Below are positions 11,411-22,031 of a DNA stretch of 64,000 nucleotides, piece after piece (within the stretch, counting starts at the first letter, position 1; each line of letters starts with the position of its first letter). The position numbers and the translations under genes are program-made. The notes under the pieces are model-generated. The model was not told where the DNA came from, searched no databases, and saw only the letters and a program-made list of their open reading frames with translations. This stretch comes from Inia geoffrensis (lineage: Eukaryota > Chordata > Mammalia > Artiodactyla > Iniidae): positions 16,433,501 through 16,497,500 of the forward strand of contig CM070910.1 of the NCBI GenBank assembly GCA_036417435.1. The letters are read 5' to 3'.

Positions 11411-12794
11411 TAGTGGTTCTCCAAGTGTGATTTGTGGACCCTGGAGGGTCCCCAAGTCCTTTAAGGGAGATTTATCAGGTCAAACTACTTTTATAACACC
11501 GGGATGTTACTTGCTGTTTTCACTGGGTTGGCTTTTGCATTGATGATGCCGTAGCAGTGGGGGTAAAGCTGCTGATGCCTGAGGTCAGGGTGGTGGTACC
11601 AACCTGTCCCAGCCGTTCATTGTGAACTTCACTGTCCTGCGCCTGCTTGTAATGTGTACTAGTTCCACTTAAGAGTGCCCTTATGAAGCAGTAAAATGTA
11701 TTCATTGCATTCACCTTGCTTCTCGGTTACAGGTTTTTCAATATTTTGACAAAATGGGAAGTGCACATAAAGCACTTCGTTGCATACAAAAGTACCATCA
11801 CCATGGTACTTCTCTCTTGAGGAAAGACACCTGGGGAACTGTTTGGGTCGTGAGCTTAACTAGCTGCTTTTTTCATGGGATGCTGTTTTTCCTTGAGAGA
11901 ATGACTACCCAGCAAACCTTGGTTATTCTGACTTGGATATGTGGCAGATGTATTCTTGAAAATGAATTAAGCTAGCTGTCATTTCAAGGAAAATAACCCA
12001 CAGTATTTGTTGCTAATGATAAAATTCAAGCTTTCAGGTGAAAATTACATGTTTAAAATACCTGTGTCTTCCACTGTGGGCTTCATAGCTTCCCCAAACT
12101 CCAGTACTTTTCTGATGATATTTGTAGTCATATTAACAATGTAAACTCTTTAGGATATCATACAATGAAATGCATCAACGTCTGGAAGATCTGAATAACT
12201 CAGTGAGTTTCCAAATGACCAGTGCATGATGTTACAAAACCACTCATGGGTTCATAGTGAAATATAGTCCAATAACAGAGTGGGAAAAATTCATCAATAG
12301 TGGATTCAGATTCCATGTACAGCTAACCTTTCTAAGAGAAACTCCCACTTGAGTTGAGTTTGGTATGGCATCAAAGAGGAATATCCACGTTTATCTGAAA
12401 AGGATATGAAAATATTCCTCCCTTTTCCAAACACACATTGGTATAGAGCTGAATTTTCTTTCAACCAAAACAACATATCACAACAGACTGAATACAGAAG
12501 ACATAAGAACCTGGGCAGTCATTAAAGAGATTTGTAAAAATACACATCTCTCACTAATTTCTTAATATCATGGTTATTCTTCATGAAAATGTGCTTTATG
12601 TAAACATGCAATGAGGTTATTATTATTATTTTAAATCAATAGTTTAAAATAGTTTAAAAATTTCCCAGTTGAAAATTCTAAAATGGTAAAATATCAATAG
12701 ATATAACCCACAGCAACAAAAGGTCTTTGAGGTCCTCAGTAATTTTTAAGAGTGTAAAAGGGTCCTGAGATTTAAAAAAAATGGATAACTGCTG
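11411..12794 (+). mobile_element. Decayed hAT-superfamily DNA transposon
   Basis: The left end TAGTGGTTCTCCA and the reverse complement of the right end CAGCAGTTATCCA agree at 9 of 13 positions, as expected for worn hAT inverted termini. Both subterminal zones carry the paired 'ggtccccaagtccttt' and 'ttaagagtgtaaaagggtcc' blocks I know from mammalian hAT fossils with a ZBED/Buster-like transposase. The interior reads as a transposase remnant in sense orientation. I see no clean 8-bp target duplication, so the ends may be off by a few bases. At about 1.4 kb it is shorter than an intact autonomous hAT (2.5-4 kb). The N-terminal half of the coding region is therefore missing or unrecognisable. 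Confidence 0.8.
11750..12540 (+). pseudogene. hAT transposase pseudogene (C-terminal part)
   Basis: The encoded enzyme would have cut and pasted its own DNA in the nucleus; this copy cannot, because it is broken. A readable block starts at 11754 (MGSAHKAL...) and runs through LLRKDTWGTVW and FFLERMTTQQTLVILTWICG before a stop at about 11973. Homology resumes in other frames, with 'gataaaattcaagctttcag' near 12019 and 'gaaatgcatcaacgtctgga' near 12168. The clearest part is WYGIKEEYPRLSEKDMKIFL from 12361, which continues as PFPNTHW. This matches the hAT C-terminal dimerisation region, whose family pattern is E-Y-P-x-L-s...LPFPtT. Stops and frame changes separate every block. The relationship to the ZBED5/Buster-type group is from memory. 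Confidence 0.8.
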
Positions 12795-13059
12795 TTCTAC
12801 AGGTTACAGTAATGGCCTCTGGGGCTCTCAGATCTATTAGAAATACATTGGGAAAGTCACAGAAGAACTTGGGGCCTGGCGAGATGGGGAAGAGTTTCTT
12901 TGAAACAAGGGTGAACTGTTTCTAGGATACCATGTAAATGTCTGAGGCTCAGGGGGTGAATCAGGTCACTGAAAATAAAGGCAACGTAAAGCAGCAGTTA
13001 ACTAAAAATGCTGCCCTTCCCTTGAGTGGTCCTAAAATCTTTTCTAGCTCTTCATTAAA
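12795..13059. other. No recognisable feature
   Basis: Flank between the hAT element and the next MIR. Nothing is recognised. Confidence 0.45.
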
Positions 13060-13286
13060 ACAAAAGAATCATGATTAAAAGAGCAGGTTTTAAATGAACA
13101 GAGACTCGGTTGGAATCTCAGCAAGGCCACTTCACTAGCTGTGTAATCTGAACAAATCTTAGTGTTTACCTTATCTGGAAAATGGGACAGTAGCACCAAC
13201 CGTTATCAGGTATATAAAGTGTGGCATTGCATTCTTATGTACCTGTCTTAGTTCCTGGTACGTGGTAAGTGCTCTATAGATGTTAG
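13060..13286 (+). repeat. Near full-length MIR SINE
   Basis: The whole MIR order is visible: 'agagcaggttttaaatgaac', a 'gagactcggttggaatctcagc' block, 'cactagctgtgtaatctgaac', the core 'ttatctggaaaatgggaca', then 'cctggtacgtggtaagtgct' at the L2-like tail. It runs straight into the AC microsatellite. Confidence 0.85.
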
Positions 13287-13287
13287 C

Positions 13288-13288
<1 letters not shown>

Positions 13289-13336
<48 letters not shown>
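13289..13336. repeat. (AC)24 microsatellite at MIR 3' end
   Basis: A pure AC run that sits exactly where the MIR tail ends, so it probably grew from the short tail repeat of the SINE. Confidence 0.97.
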
Positions 13337-13337
<1 letters not shown>

Positions 13338-13930
13338 AGTGTGAAACACCTAGGAAAACATGAGTTAATTTTCGGAACAGATCTGGCACAACTATGGCAA
13401 CTGGTGCCAGAGATTTTTCTAACTATGAAGCTTCTGGACTCCTGTGGCTTGAGTTCCGAGAAGAGTCCATGGGTTCCTTTATTCATCTGGCTGTCACTGA
13501 CAACCCTCTCCTTCCCAAACCCTCCCCAGAGACCACTGTAATTAGTAACTGAGCAAGTGACAACAAAAGTAAGTTTATAGGGAAAAGATGAGAGAAGAAA
13601 AAGAGAGTTCACGAGTTTCCTGGACACAGCTCTTTCTTTTCCAAATCTGTTTTTTGCTGGCCGTATACCAGTGATCTCTTTTCTTTGCAGTCAGGGATTT
13701 TAATGGCATTTAAAAAGTCCTAGAGTTCCCTTCTGTACTCATTAGTAGATTTCCCAGGCCTCCCCACTGAAGCTCAACCGTCTTAGGACCCAAGATCACA
13801 GAAGATCCTTTTCTCAGAAACACCGGGTGTTCCCTGCCTCTGTCTAGGCTCAGCCAGCTTGCTCTGGAGAAGCAAACTCAGCCTCAGGTCCTCGTTGCCC
13901 AGGAGAGTGGGGTGGTGAAGGGTGATGGCC
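13337..13930. other. No recognisable feature
   Basis: Low-stop frames here are overlapped on both strands, and the one that includes the AC run is an artefact of it. Confidence 0.5.
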
Positions 13931-13934
13931 AGGC

Positions 13935-14062
13935 AGGCGGGGTCTGCTCTTCACACCAGCTGTGTGACCTCTGATGAGTTAGCTTCTGTGAGCCTCAGAC
14001 TTCTCATCTGTGAGATAATGAAAGCAGTGTCCTTTTATCCTTACTTTCCACCCTGCCAGCTC
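13935..14062 (+). repeat. MIR SINE fragment
   Basis: 'ccagctgtgtgacctctgat', then 'gagcctcagacttctcatctg' and 'gagataatgaaagcagtgtc' give the MIR core in sense order. Confidence 0.8.
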
Positions 14063-14690
14063 AGAGCGCTGGCTTCTAAGGGGACAGCCCTTTCTGCGGT
14101 CATGGGCCTGTTTTATCCTCTTTGCCTGTGAGGACCAGCAACCCAGCTTGATCTACTGTGGGCACAAGAATTGGATGCTTTCTTCAAGGCTTAATGTCAC
14201 TCTCTCTCTCCCTCTCTTTAAGTCTCCTTCTAAACCTTGATTCCAAATTAATCTTTCTTCCCGGAATAAGCATTTTAATAAATCTTTTTTCCCCCTGAAT
14301 GAGCATTAATCTTTTTTCCTGAATAAGTATAAAACATGTGCAATGTTCTTTTGGCATTCTGTAAGAATAAGTGGTCTGCGTGGCCAGGAACCAATTTATT
14401 CAAGTACCAAATTTACTACAAAGAGTTTTCTTAGGTCGTATATGAAATAGGAGCCCTTGAGAGCTAACGAGAGCTCCCTATTCTTCTAAATGGGTTTCGC
14501 TAGTCTATTTGTTAGGATTAGGTTCATCGCTGAGTGCAGAAAATTCCAAACAAGGATCTGGGGATGCTACGGGTCAGTATGCAGGTCTGCAGTGACAGGG
14601 ACACAGGCTGCTTTATCTGGTGGCTCTGCCATGAGTGGCCTCCGTTCTCAAGGTCACGTCATGTTTTAAGACCTTTCTTCTAGCTTCAGC
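14063..14690. other. No recognisable feature
   Basis: Contains a short (TC)n-like patch near 14200. Otherwise nothing is recognised. Confidence 0.5.
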
Positions 14691-14739
14691 TTTCTCCCCC
14701 CGTGTTGCATTCTAGGCCTCAGGAGGGAGGAGAGGGAAG

Positions 14740-14960
14740 ACCTGTAAGGATTCTTTCCAGAAGTTGCATAAAGCACTTCAGATTACATCCCACTGGCCAG
14801 GACTCAATCACATGGCTCCATCTGGTAGCAAGAGAGTGTGGGAAATGCAGTTTTTATTCCAGGCAATCCTGTGCAGGCTAAAAATGGATTCAGTTACTGT
14901 AGAGGAAGGAGGCAAGGAGCAGCTGCTGCCACCCATAGTTCTTACGTTAATCTCATCATG
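14740..14960. repeat. Unassigned mammalian interspersed repeat
   Basis: The block 'cccactggccaggactcaatc' followed by 'gtgggaaatgcag' is a pattern I know from many mammalian loci, but I cannot name its family. A related pattern ('gttggttgaaactatgcaga', then 'gtctggaaaatatag') recurs near 24.31 kb in this window. Confidence 0.35.
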
Positions 14961-14989
14961 GAGGGGGAGGCGCTATGGGCTAAACCAAA

Positions 14990-15150
14990 AGTTGGCCAAC
15001 TGTCAAGGGCCAGAGAGCAAATGTCTTAGGCTCTGCAGCCATATTGTTTCTGTTGCAACTCTTCCATTTTGCTCCTGTGGTGAAAGCACACATAGACAAG
15101 ATATAAATGTGTGTGGCTCGATTTGGTACTTGGGCCTTAGTTTGCCTTTT
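14990..15150. mobile_element. hAT-Charlie-like non-autonomous element fragment
   Basis: 'aagttggccaactgtcaaggg', 'ccagagagcaaatgtcttagg', 'ctgttgcaactcttccattt' and 'cacacatagacaagatataaa' follow the order of a common MER-type hAT repeat ('ggccagatagtaaatatttt ... tctgttgcaactactcaac'). Only part of the element is present. Confidence 0.55.
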
Positions 15151-15174
15151 CCTGGGCTAAACAATAATGCTAAT

Positions 15175-15420
15175 ACTAAAAATAACATTTATTCTCCATT
15201 TACTGTGTATGTGTTAGGTTCTGTGCTGAGCACCTCACAGCCATTTTCTTAACTAATGCTGCAAAAACTCTATGAAATAGGTCTCATCATCCTCATCAGT
15301 CTTATCTATGAGGAAATTGAGGCTCAGAGAAGTTAAGTGATTTGCTCAGAGAAGTTAAGTGATTTGCTCAGGGTCACACAGCTGGTAAGTGGCAGATGGG
15401 TTTTGGACGGAGACATTGAC
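15175..15420 (-). repeat. MIR SINE, antisense, with internal duplication
   Basis: Antisense MIR landmarks are in order: 'aacatttattctccatttact', 'ctgtgctgagcacctcacag', 'gaggaaattgaggctcagag', 'gggtcacacagctggtaagt', 'ggcagatgggttttgga'. A 22-bp tandem duplication lies inside it (separate entry). Confidence 0.85.
15322..15371. repeat. 22-bp exact tandem duplication in MIR
   Basis: The 22-base unit beginning GCTCAGAGAAG at 15322 is repeated without any change at 15344, followed by six bases of a third start. Exact identity inside an old SINE shows the duplication is much younger than the SINE. Confidence 0.95.
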
Positions 15421-16305
15421 TTTGCGGCCCACTCTTCCCTGCTCTCCCAAAAAGTCTGGACAAGGGGTAACCAGAGCCATGCGACCAGGGATTTGCTCTA
15501 AGGCAGTAAATTTAGAGGGCACAAAAGACGGATAATGAGTTTAAAAGCTTAGCACATCATTAGCAAGAATAGTTAAAATGGGAAGAAGGTCTTACATAGA
15601 GATGGCTGTTGTGGGCCACATCGTGAATCACATTGCTGGTTTAAGGCTCCCTGTAAGCACTCTCCTGGGCACCCTAATTCCTTTGGATCAGGATAAGTTG
15701 CTATATAGACATTGGTGAGGGCTCTTGGTGGGAGAGCACGCTTGCACGTAGGTGTGGGAAGTCCTTATGCTACCATGGGATGGCGAGGGGTGTGTGGCCC
15801 TGGGGGGGCTGTACAGTGTGCTTTCTGCATCACGGTCTGGGGTGGTCCCAGTGTTAGGTGAGGGCGGAAAGAGACAGGATTTCAGAGGCTAAGAGAAGCC
15901 TGGCTGAGTTGGAGAAATGAGACGGAGACCTCAGCCTATGTCAGTGGAGGCCAGAGCCCAGGTGAGGTTTGTTTCAAACGTTTGGGTAGGAGGCAAGACA
16001 AAGGAGACAGGGCTCGCTTTCGGGGAGATGCTTGAACCCAGCAGAGAGGCTTTTTTCTCTGGAGGAACTGGCAAGTCACTTTTCAGCATCTAACAGCTTT
16101 GCATGACATAGAAACAGATTTTTCTGGAACGATGTGGTCTCCAGGGAGAGCTGCTCAGCTAAGCAAAGCCTGGGCCTCCTCTGCTGGAGTGCTACGTTGC
16201 CACCACAGGCCCAGAGCTCCTTTCCAGCTCCTTTATGACTCCTGGAGAGCCACCCGATTTCTCAAATCAGGGGTAATTTATCAGGAAATCCTCTCATTTA
16301 CGACA
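15421..16305. other. No recognisable feature
   Basis: G-rich plus strand with no gene or repeat I can name. Confidence 0.5.
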
Positions 16306-16309
16306 ACGT

Positions 16310-16800
16310 GAGTCGACCTTGAGGGCATTATGCTAAGTGAAAGCAGTCAGACAGAGAAAGACAATACTGTATGATCTCACTCATATGTGGAATCTAAAAA
16401 AACCGAACTCAGAGAAATAGAGAACAGATCGGAGTTTGCCGGAAGCAGGGGGATGGGCGGTGGGGGAAATGGGTAAAGGGGGTCAAAAGGTACAACTTTC
16501 AGTTATAAGATACATAAGTCCTGGGGATGTAACGTACACCGTGGTGACTATAGTTAAGAATACTGCATTGTATATTTGAAACTTAATAAGAGAGTAGATC
16601 CTAAGAGTTCTCATCACAAGGAAAAAAAATTTATAACTATGTGAGGTGATGATTGTTAACTAAACTTACTGTGGTGATCAATTTACAATTTATATGTATA
16701 TTAAATCATTATGCTGTACACCTTAAACTAGTACAATGTTAGCTACTGATTATATCTCAATAAGATTGGGAAAAATAAAATAGAAAAAAGATACGTTTAA
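16310..16800 (+). mobile_element. L1 LINE 3' end
   Basis: Typical L1 3' wording is in order: 'ttatgctaagtgaaagcagtc', 'gtatgatctcactcatatgt', 'cctggggatgtaacgtacac', 'gtggtgactatagttaagaa', 'ttatgctgtacaccttaaac', ending in an A-rich tail. It is the non-coding 3' part of a truncated copy of L1MA/L1MB age. Confidence 0.85.
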
Positions 16801-16844
16801 AAAAAGAATAATTTATTATTGATGGAACATTAATAATCTGAACA

Positions 16845-17125
16845 CTACATATGATTTTCAGAGCACTTGTATATGCATTATCTCATTTAGTCTTCATAAA
16901 AACTCTGAAGGGAAGGGTTGAGCAGAATAAAACTAATACACATTGACCTTGGATGCTCTTGGTGTGACTGCCTGGATACTTTGATATGTACTTCAGCCTT
17001 CCTAGGAAGTAGGTATAATTTTGTGCCCACTTTACAGAGGGAGAAGCAGAGTTAGAGAAGTTAAGAAATTCCCCTGACCACTCTCAACTCATATGTGATA
17101 CTGCTGGAACTTGAAGTCGGTCTTC
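16845..17125 (-). repeat. MIR-like SINE pieces, antisense
   Basis: Two pieces show the antisense MIR pattern: 'gtatatgcattatctcattta' near 16870, and 'gtgcccactttacagaggg' then 'gttagagaagttaagaaattc' near 17022-17070. They may be one MIR split by an insertion or two copies. Confidence 0.65.
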
Positions 17126-17584
17126 AAAAATCAGTTTCATTGCCCCTCTTACTAGTTTTCAGCTGTGGGTCCCTTTAGAGAGTATGACAAGGAAGTCAAC
17201 ACTGGTGGATGTCAGGGTTTTCTGAAGACAACAGATTTTATCCAAACACCAGAGCTACTAGTCCAAATAAAATGGAAAGCAGCAGTAGCAGTCCCTGAAG
17301 AGAATTAACCAGTGGAAGAAAACCAAGAGCCTCGCGAGGGGTGCAAATCAGGCCTGGACTCAGGGTGGGTGCCTGATAACCCCTTCTTTATTAGTATAGA
17401 CCTGTGCTCATGTTGTAACAGTGAAATTAGCCAAGAAACATTTGTTGATTTATTCTTTCATACCTTTGGTGGACAATTATTTAGAGCAAGGCTCGGTTGG
17501 GATGCTGGGAATAAGAAGGTTGACATCCAGCCAGTGTGTTGAGATCGATGTCCTTTCTGATGCTTTGGTGTCCATGCTGTAACT
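17126..17584. other. No recognisable feature
   Basis: No gene or clear repeat. A weak L2-tail resemblance near 17440-17520 is not strong enough to call. Confidence 0.4.
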
Positions 17585-18600
17585 GTTTTAAATAATTTGA
17601 ATAGCACCACCGGATACAACAATAAACAAATTCTTGCCCTTGTGGAACTTATATCTTCATGAGAGGAGAGAGTCCACTGGGGGGAAAAAAAAAATCAACA
17701 AATAAAGAAGTCAGGCATTGGAAAGAGCCATAAAACAAATAAAACAGGGTGATGCTATGAGGGTGACACATTTCCTGATTCTCATCTTGTACTTAGATTA
17801 CTGTATTAAGATATTTAATTTTGGATTGAATGTCAATAGAAATGAAATGCAAACTTGGATGAAAAGCAACAAAAACAACAACAAAAAACCAGGATGGTGT
17901 GACGAAGTTTACTTTAGGCGCAGTGATTGAGAAAGGCATTTCTGAAAAGGTGATCTTTAAGCTGGGACCTAGCGTCAGGAAGGAGCCAGCCTCTGAGAGA
18001 AGGATTGGGATGAGGTTGGGGTGTTTGGGGAATGGAAAGATGCCCAGTGTGGCTGGAGCAGAGGGGTGAAGGGGAGGCGAGTATACACAGGAGGTAGGAA
18101 GTGGGGACGTGGCTGATTCACAGGGGGCTCTGAAAGGGTTCGAATTTCATCGTGAGTTTCAAGAAAGCTGTTGGAGGGTTTTAAACAGGGGAGGGACATG
18201 ATCTGATTGACATTCTTAAGAGCTCACGCTGGTTGCACTGTGGAGAATGGATTCTAAGGGGGCAAGCCTGGATATAGGCAGGCCTGCCGCGAAGTGTTTG
18301 CAATAGGAAGGAGACGGGTGATGTGGACTACAGCAAGGGAAGAAAGTGGATTGCTTGGGAATATATTTTGGGTACGGAGTTGACAGATAACTTGGATATG
18401 TTGGAAAGGGAGAGGCATCGTGTTTCCCTCCTAGGTTTTGGGCCTGAGCAATGGAGATGGAGACTAGGAAAAAGCAGGTTTTACATGAAGTTCTGTTTTG
18501 GACATGTTAAGTTTGATATGCCTGTTAGGCATTTAAGTCAATATACTTTTATGTGCAAGGCCCATGGTATGCAAGGTGAACTACGTACATAACATACAGA
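17585..18600 (-). mobile_element. L2 LINE, 3' part with reverse transcriptase end
   Basis: Read on the minus strand this gives the L2 order: end of the reverse transcriptase region, then the long 3' untranslated part, ending near 17590. A recognisable protein fossil lies around 18490-18540 on the minus strand, MPNRHIKLNMSKTEL. It fits the CR1/L2 C-terminal pattern W-M-s-x-n-h-L-K-L-N-x-x-K-T-E. The 3' part carries antisense landmarks such as 'gagggacatgatctgattga' (18192) and 'gcccttgtggaacttatatc' (17636). A/T-rich sequence at 17770-17900 may be an insertion. L2 has long been inactive in placental mammals. Confidence 0.75.
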
Positions 18601-18659
18601 AAACCATAGTCATAAGATTAGAAAGGATTTCTTAAGGCTACTGTTCTGGAAGTGTGATA

Positions 18660-19625
18660 AAGAGTGAACGTCCGAGGTGATTACTGCTGTTGGAAGCTAA
18701 GACTTGTGCAGGAGAAGAGTAGGAGGTTATAGGAGAAGAGGGCAAGAGCCAGCTCATGGAAGGCCCTGGAAGGAGATGATGTGGAACTCTTGAAGGGATT
18801 TGAATGGAGAATGATGTGACCACACTGAATTTTTCGAAGATAACTCTGAAAGCATCATGCGTGGGAGACTGGAGGGGCACGAGGCTGGATTCAGGATGAA
18901 CAATGAAGAGTTATTCCCAACGGGTGAGAGAGAATGAAAGCTGAAACTCATCCAGCGACCTTCTAGAAGAAGAGGAGGAGGCAGATTCAAAAGATTTTCA
19001 AAAGATAGATTCGACCGTACTCTGGAATTTTTTGGCTGTGAGAGTGAGAGGGGAGTTCTTACTGAGTCAGTCTTTTAGCCTGGGGGCCTGGGTTGATATC
19101 GGGGGCCATTAAATGAGATCCAGACTATAGGTCCTTGAGGGAGGGGTAGATCCAATCTGATCCCATCCTGTGTTTCCTGAACCAACCCCAGGGCTCCTTT
19201 TCAGTCTGAGGAGCTGATTTGCTTTAGCGTCTCCATGAAGTGCTTCCTTATTCAAGAAGGTCTGGTGGAATGGATTAGAAGAGAGGTAAGGGCAGAACCT
19301 GGGGAACTGCCAACCTTTTAGAGGTAGACGTTAAGGAGACTTGGTAGGTGGCAGGAGAACTGGACATCAGGGGATCCAGAAACCAGCAGAGTAGAAAGTG
19401 AGGGAATGGTCAAAGGAAGTGCGCGATGCCAAGGAAAGGCCAAAGGAGAAGAGGTCTTACAAGTGTCCTTTGGATAAGGGCTTCGGCAGTAGCATCAGTC
19501 AGAGTAGTGTCAGTGGTGGTGAAGGTGGACGTCAGGCGGTGGTTGGTGGAGGGACAAACTGTTAGTTCAGGATGTGGGAAATACTCAGTTGAAAACTTGT
19601 GGGTAGTGTGGACAGAGAATTGAGG
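18660..19625 (-). mobile_element. Second L2 LINE group, antisense
   Basis: 'ctcatggaaggccctggaag' and 'gatttgaatggagaatgatgtg' (18750-18820) repeat a section of L2 already present in the previous entry, so at least two L2 copies are involved. Further right, 'gaggtaagggcagaacctgg' (19285) and 'gggaatggtcaaaggaagtg' (19402) fit the antisense of the L2 reverse transcriptase region. A short piece near 19025-19055 seems out of order, so the group is rearranged or composite. Confidence 0.6.
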
Positions 19626-20445
19626 GATTTCTCCCCCAAGTTGTTCTGTTTTCTCTGTGAATTAGGAGGTGGCAGATGATGACCTGAAGCTGAGGACAGC
19701 GGTGTGGAAGATGAAAATCAGGGGTGAATTTGAGAGACAGGGTGTTTTAAAAACTCAACTGTGAGAAACAGAAGACTTTGATACACATTTCAGTCTTATC
19801 CTGACCTCTAGAACTGTCCTTCAAGGCAAAACCTCTCGGCCCACGAGACTCAACTGGAACTCGAGTTAACGGAGCTGTGAACTCTTCCACCTCGGGTCAC
19901 AGGATGATTCTCTGTCAGAACTCAGGTTTAATCCTGTGAGGGTAGCCTTGGCTCTGACTATTTAGCCCAGTTCCATCAGACTTCAGTTTCATTTAGTATT
20001 CTAGGTCAGGCCAGTTGGCAGTTTGCAATTTGCCGTGTTGATTTGTTTTAGCACTTTCATTAAACACAGGAGAGCTTGGATTTGGGACCTTGAGCCATTA
20101 CTGACACCGGTAGAGGCTGGGGAGGCCTGTTAGGAATTCTAAGTGTTGCTCTTCAGAAAGAGATGTTAAACTCGTGTTTCTCCTGATAGATGTTGGTCGC
20201 TGTCCAGAGGAAAGTTAAAGTTCCCATTGCTTTTTCCAGAAACAGTAATGGGGAGCCCTTGTGTTCCAGCCAACAATCTCTCTTCTCAATAAAACAAATA
20301 GGTTCTAATGTTGGCAGCTTTCTGAGCTGTTGCTGAGAACATAAAGGCTGCTCTGTCTTTCTCTGTGGTAAATATACGGCAAGCATTTAACTCGTTACTA
20401 GATAAATCATACTGAGACGGATCAGAAGAAGAGGTATCTGGTACC
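19626..20445. other. No recognisable feature
   Basis: No gene or repeat I can name. Confidence 0.5.
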
Positions 20446-20449
20446 AGTT

Positions 20450-20595
20450 TTTAATTTTTTCCTTTCTTATTTTATGTTCTTTTTCTTGGCTTTATTGAAG
20501 TACACCTGACAAATAAAATTGTAATATGTTTAAAGTGTACAAAGTGATGATTTGATAAATTTCTCCTGTCTTGACTAATTCTGTCCCCTGGAAGG
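20450..20595 (-). mobile_element. L1 (old) 3' fragment
   Basis: 'ggctttattgaagtacacctg', 'aaataaaattgtaatatgttt' and 'aaagtgtacaaagtgatgatt' are the antisense of an L1ME-type 3' end. Confidence 0.65.
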
Positions 20596-20619
20596 GACAC
20601 AAATACACTTATTTAATAA

Positions 20620-21032
20620 TGGCAATTTAAATAAGGTGATAATTAGAGAAGTGAATTGTTTAAAGAAATGGTGTGGTGAGATTCTTAGTGTTCATCCAGT
20701 GGTCGGGGGCTCTTCCACATTTCCCAGCTCACATAGGCCATGTGGAGTTGTGGGCTACCTGGCCAACGGGAAGATGGACAGAAGTGATCTAAGTCCTTTC
20801 TAGGTCTGGCACTTGAAATCATCCCACAGGATTTACTGGCTCTTTTTCCCCTTCTATGATGACAATGGAGGCCATGTGTTCTAGTTGGCATGCATTTAAG
20901 ATGAAAGACGGCCACGCAATCTATATCAGGCATTATGTGATCAAGAAATAAACTTTTATTGTGTTAAGCCATTGAGTTTTCTGGATTTTACTATTATTGT
21001 AGCAAAGCCTGCCCTAACCTGACTAATATACA
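20620..21032 (+). mobile_element. MLT1-like MaLR LTR
   Basis: The right end, 'aaataaacttttattgtgtta' then 'agccattgagttttctggatt' and 'gcctgccctaacctgactaata', matches the polyadenylation and 3' end of MLT1-type LTRs. The left part is much diverged. No internal retroviral-like region is seen, so it is a solo LTR. Confidence 0.6.
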
Positions 21033-21980
21033 AATCAAATGATATCACCTTATCAGAAAAGACAAGGTCTTTTACAAGTCCCCAGAGGCAGCAGATATTG
21101 AAATGAGACAGCAGGGTTTTCCCATCTCAGAGCTGTCGGCAAAGGTCTGCCTTGGCCTTAAGATCATAGTCTATATATTTGCAGAAGTTTCCAGAGGTCT
21201 TCACATTGAGCTATTATTGTGGACCATAAGCTACAATAATAGGCTTCTGACAAGAAACCAGGTTGTTTTCCTTTAAGGCAACAACTTAATGGCAGTCAAA
21301 AGAATGACTATTTCTGTATGATCTACTCATGTGCTGGAATCCCACTAAGCCACATGAACCTATGGGTAAGCTGTAGCTGGGATCATAGGAACCTTCCATG
21401 TTTCACGGCCTCTTTTTCTGCTCTGGTACAGAGCCTGTGAAAATCTCTTCAAGTGTTCCTGGGGGTCCCTAGAGGATGCCTCCTACACAGTAATGAACAA
21501 GTCTGGTTATCTATAGCTGTCAAATGGCACGTTCCATCTTTTCTTTTGTACGAGCCTCCTCCACTGGGTCCCACCATCTCTGCCAGGTATTCCTTCATGC
21601 TCACCCTGGACGTGGCTGATGCTGAGTACATCTGAGGGACCATCTGCAGTTGGGCACTATTTCTGTTATTTTTGGGCAAATCCAGTAGATAATCCTCATG
21701 AGTACACAATGCTATAGTCAGAGTTACCTTCCCCTTTAATCACTAAGTCAAGCTCGTCTAATTCTCTCAACTCTTCGAGTAAAATATTACACAGGGGACT
21801 TCTGTTGGGTCTGCCTCACCAGTTTTCCAGATATACATGTACACATAGAATCTAGCAGTATTTACAGGGCTAATGGTGAGTCTCCCATTACACCTATAAT
21901 TACCATTCACCTAAACATTTTGTTGATGTTGATGTTAAAGGTTTATTAAACTTCCGGGAGATTCTTATGAATTTTCTTCA
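21033..21980. other. No recognisable gene or repeat
   Basis: No family is recognised. An inverted repeat at 21211 is listed separately. Confidence 0.45.
21211..21242. repeat. Perfect 10-bp inverted repeat, 12-bp loop
   Basis: CTATTATTGT at 21211-21220 pairs exactly with ACAATAATAG at 21233-21242. Outer short arms CAGAAG (21182) and CTTCTG (21244) could extend it with a large bulge. Confidence 0.85.
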
Positions 21981-22031
21981 CCCACTCACTCGTTCACTTA
22001 CCCGCTCACTCATTCACTTACCCACTCACTC
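21981..22031. repeat. 20-bp tandem repeat, about 2.5 copies
   Basis: Units CCCACTCACTCGTTCACTTA and CCCGCTCACTCATTCACTTA are followed by a partial third, CCCACTCACTC. The unit itself is built from CACT-like tetramers. Confidence 0.9.

Noticed and set aside
13283..13627. 114-codon minus-strand frame ending in a run of CV repeats
   Set aside because: The CV run is the AC microsatellite in translation and the rest has no recognisable domain.
14764..15252. 162-codon open frame
   Set aside because: It runs across an unassigned repeat, a hAT-like fragment and part of an antisense MIR, so it is a composite of repeats.
21981..22031. Possible CRISPR-like array of short repeats
   Set aside because: The units are adjacent without spacers and the genome is mammalian, so it is a small tandem repeat.
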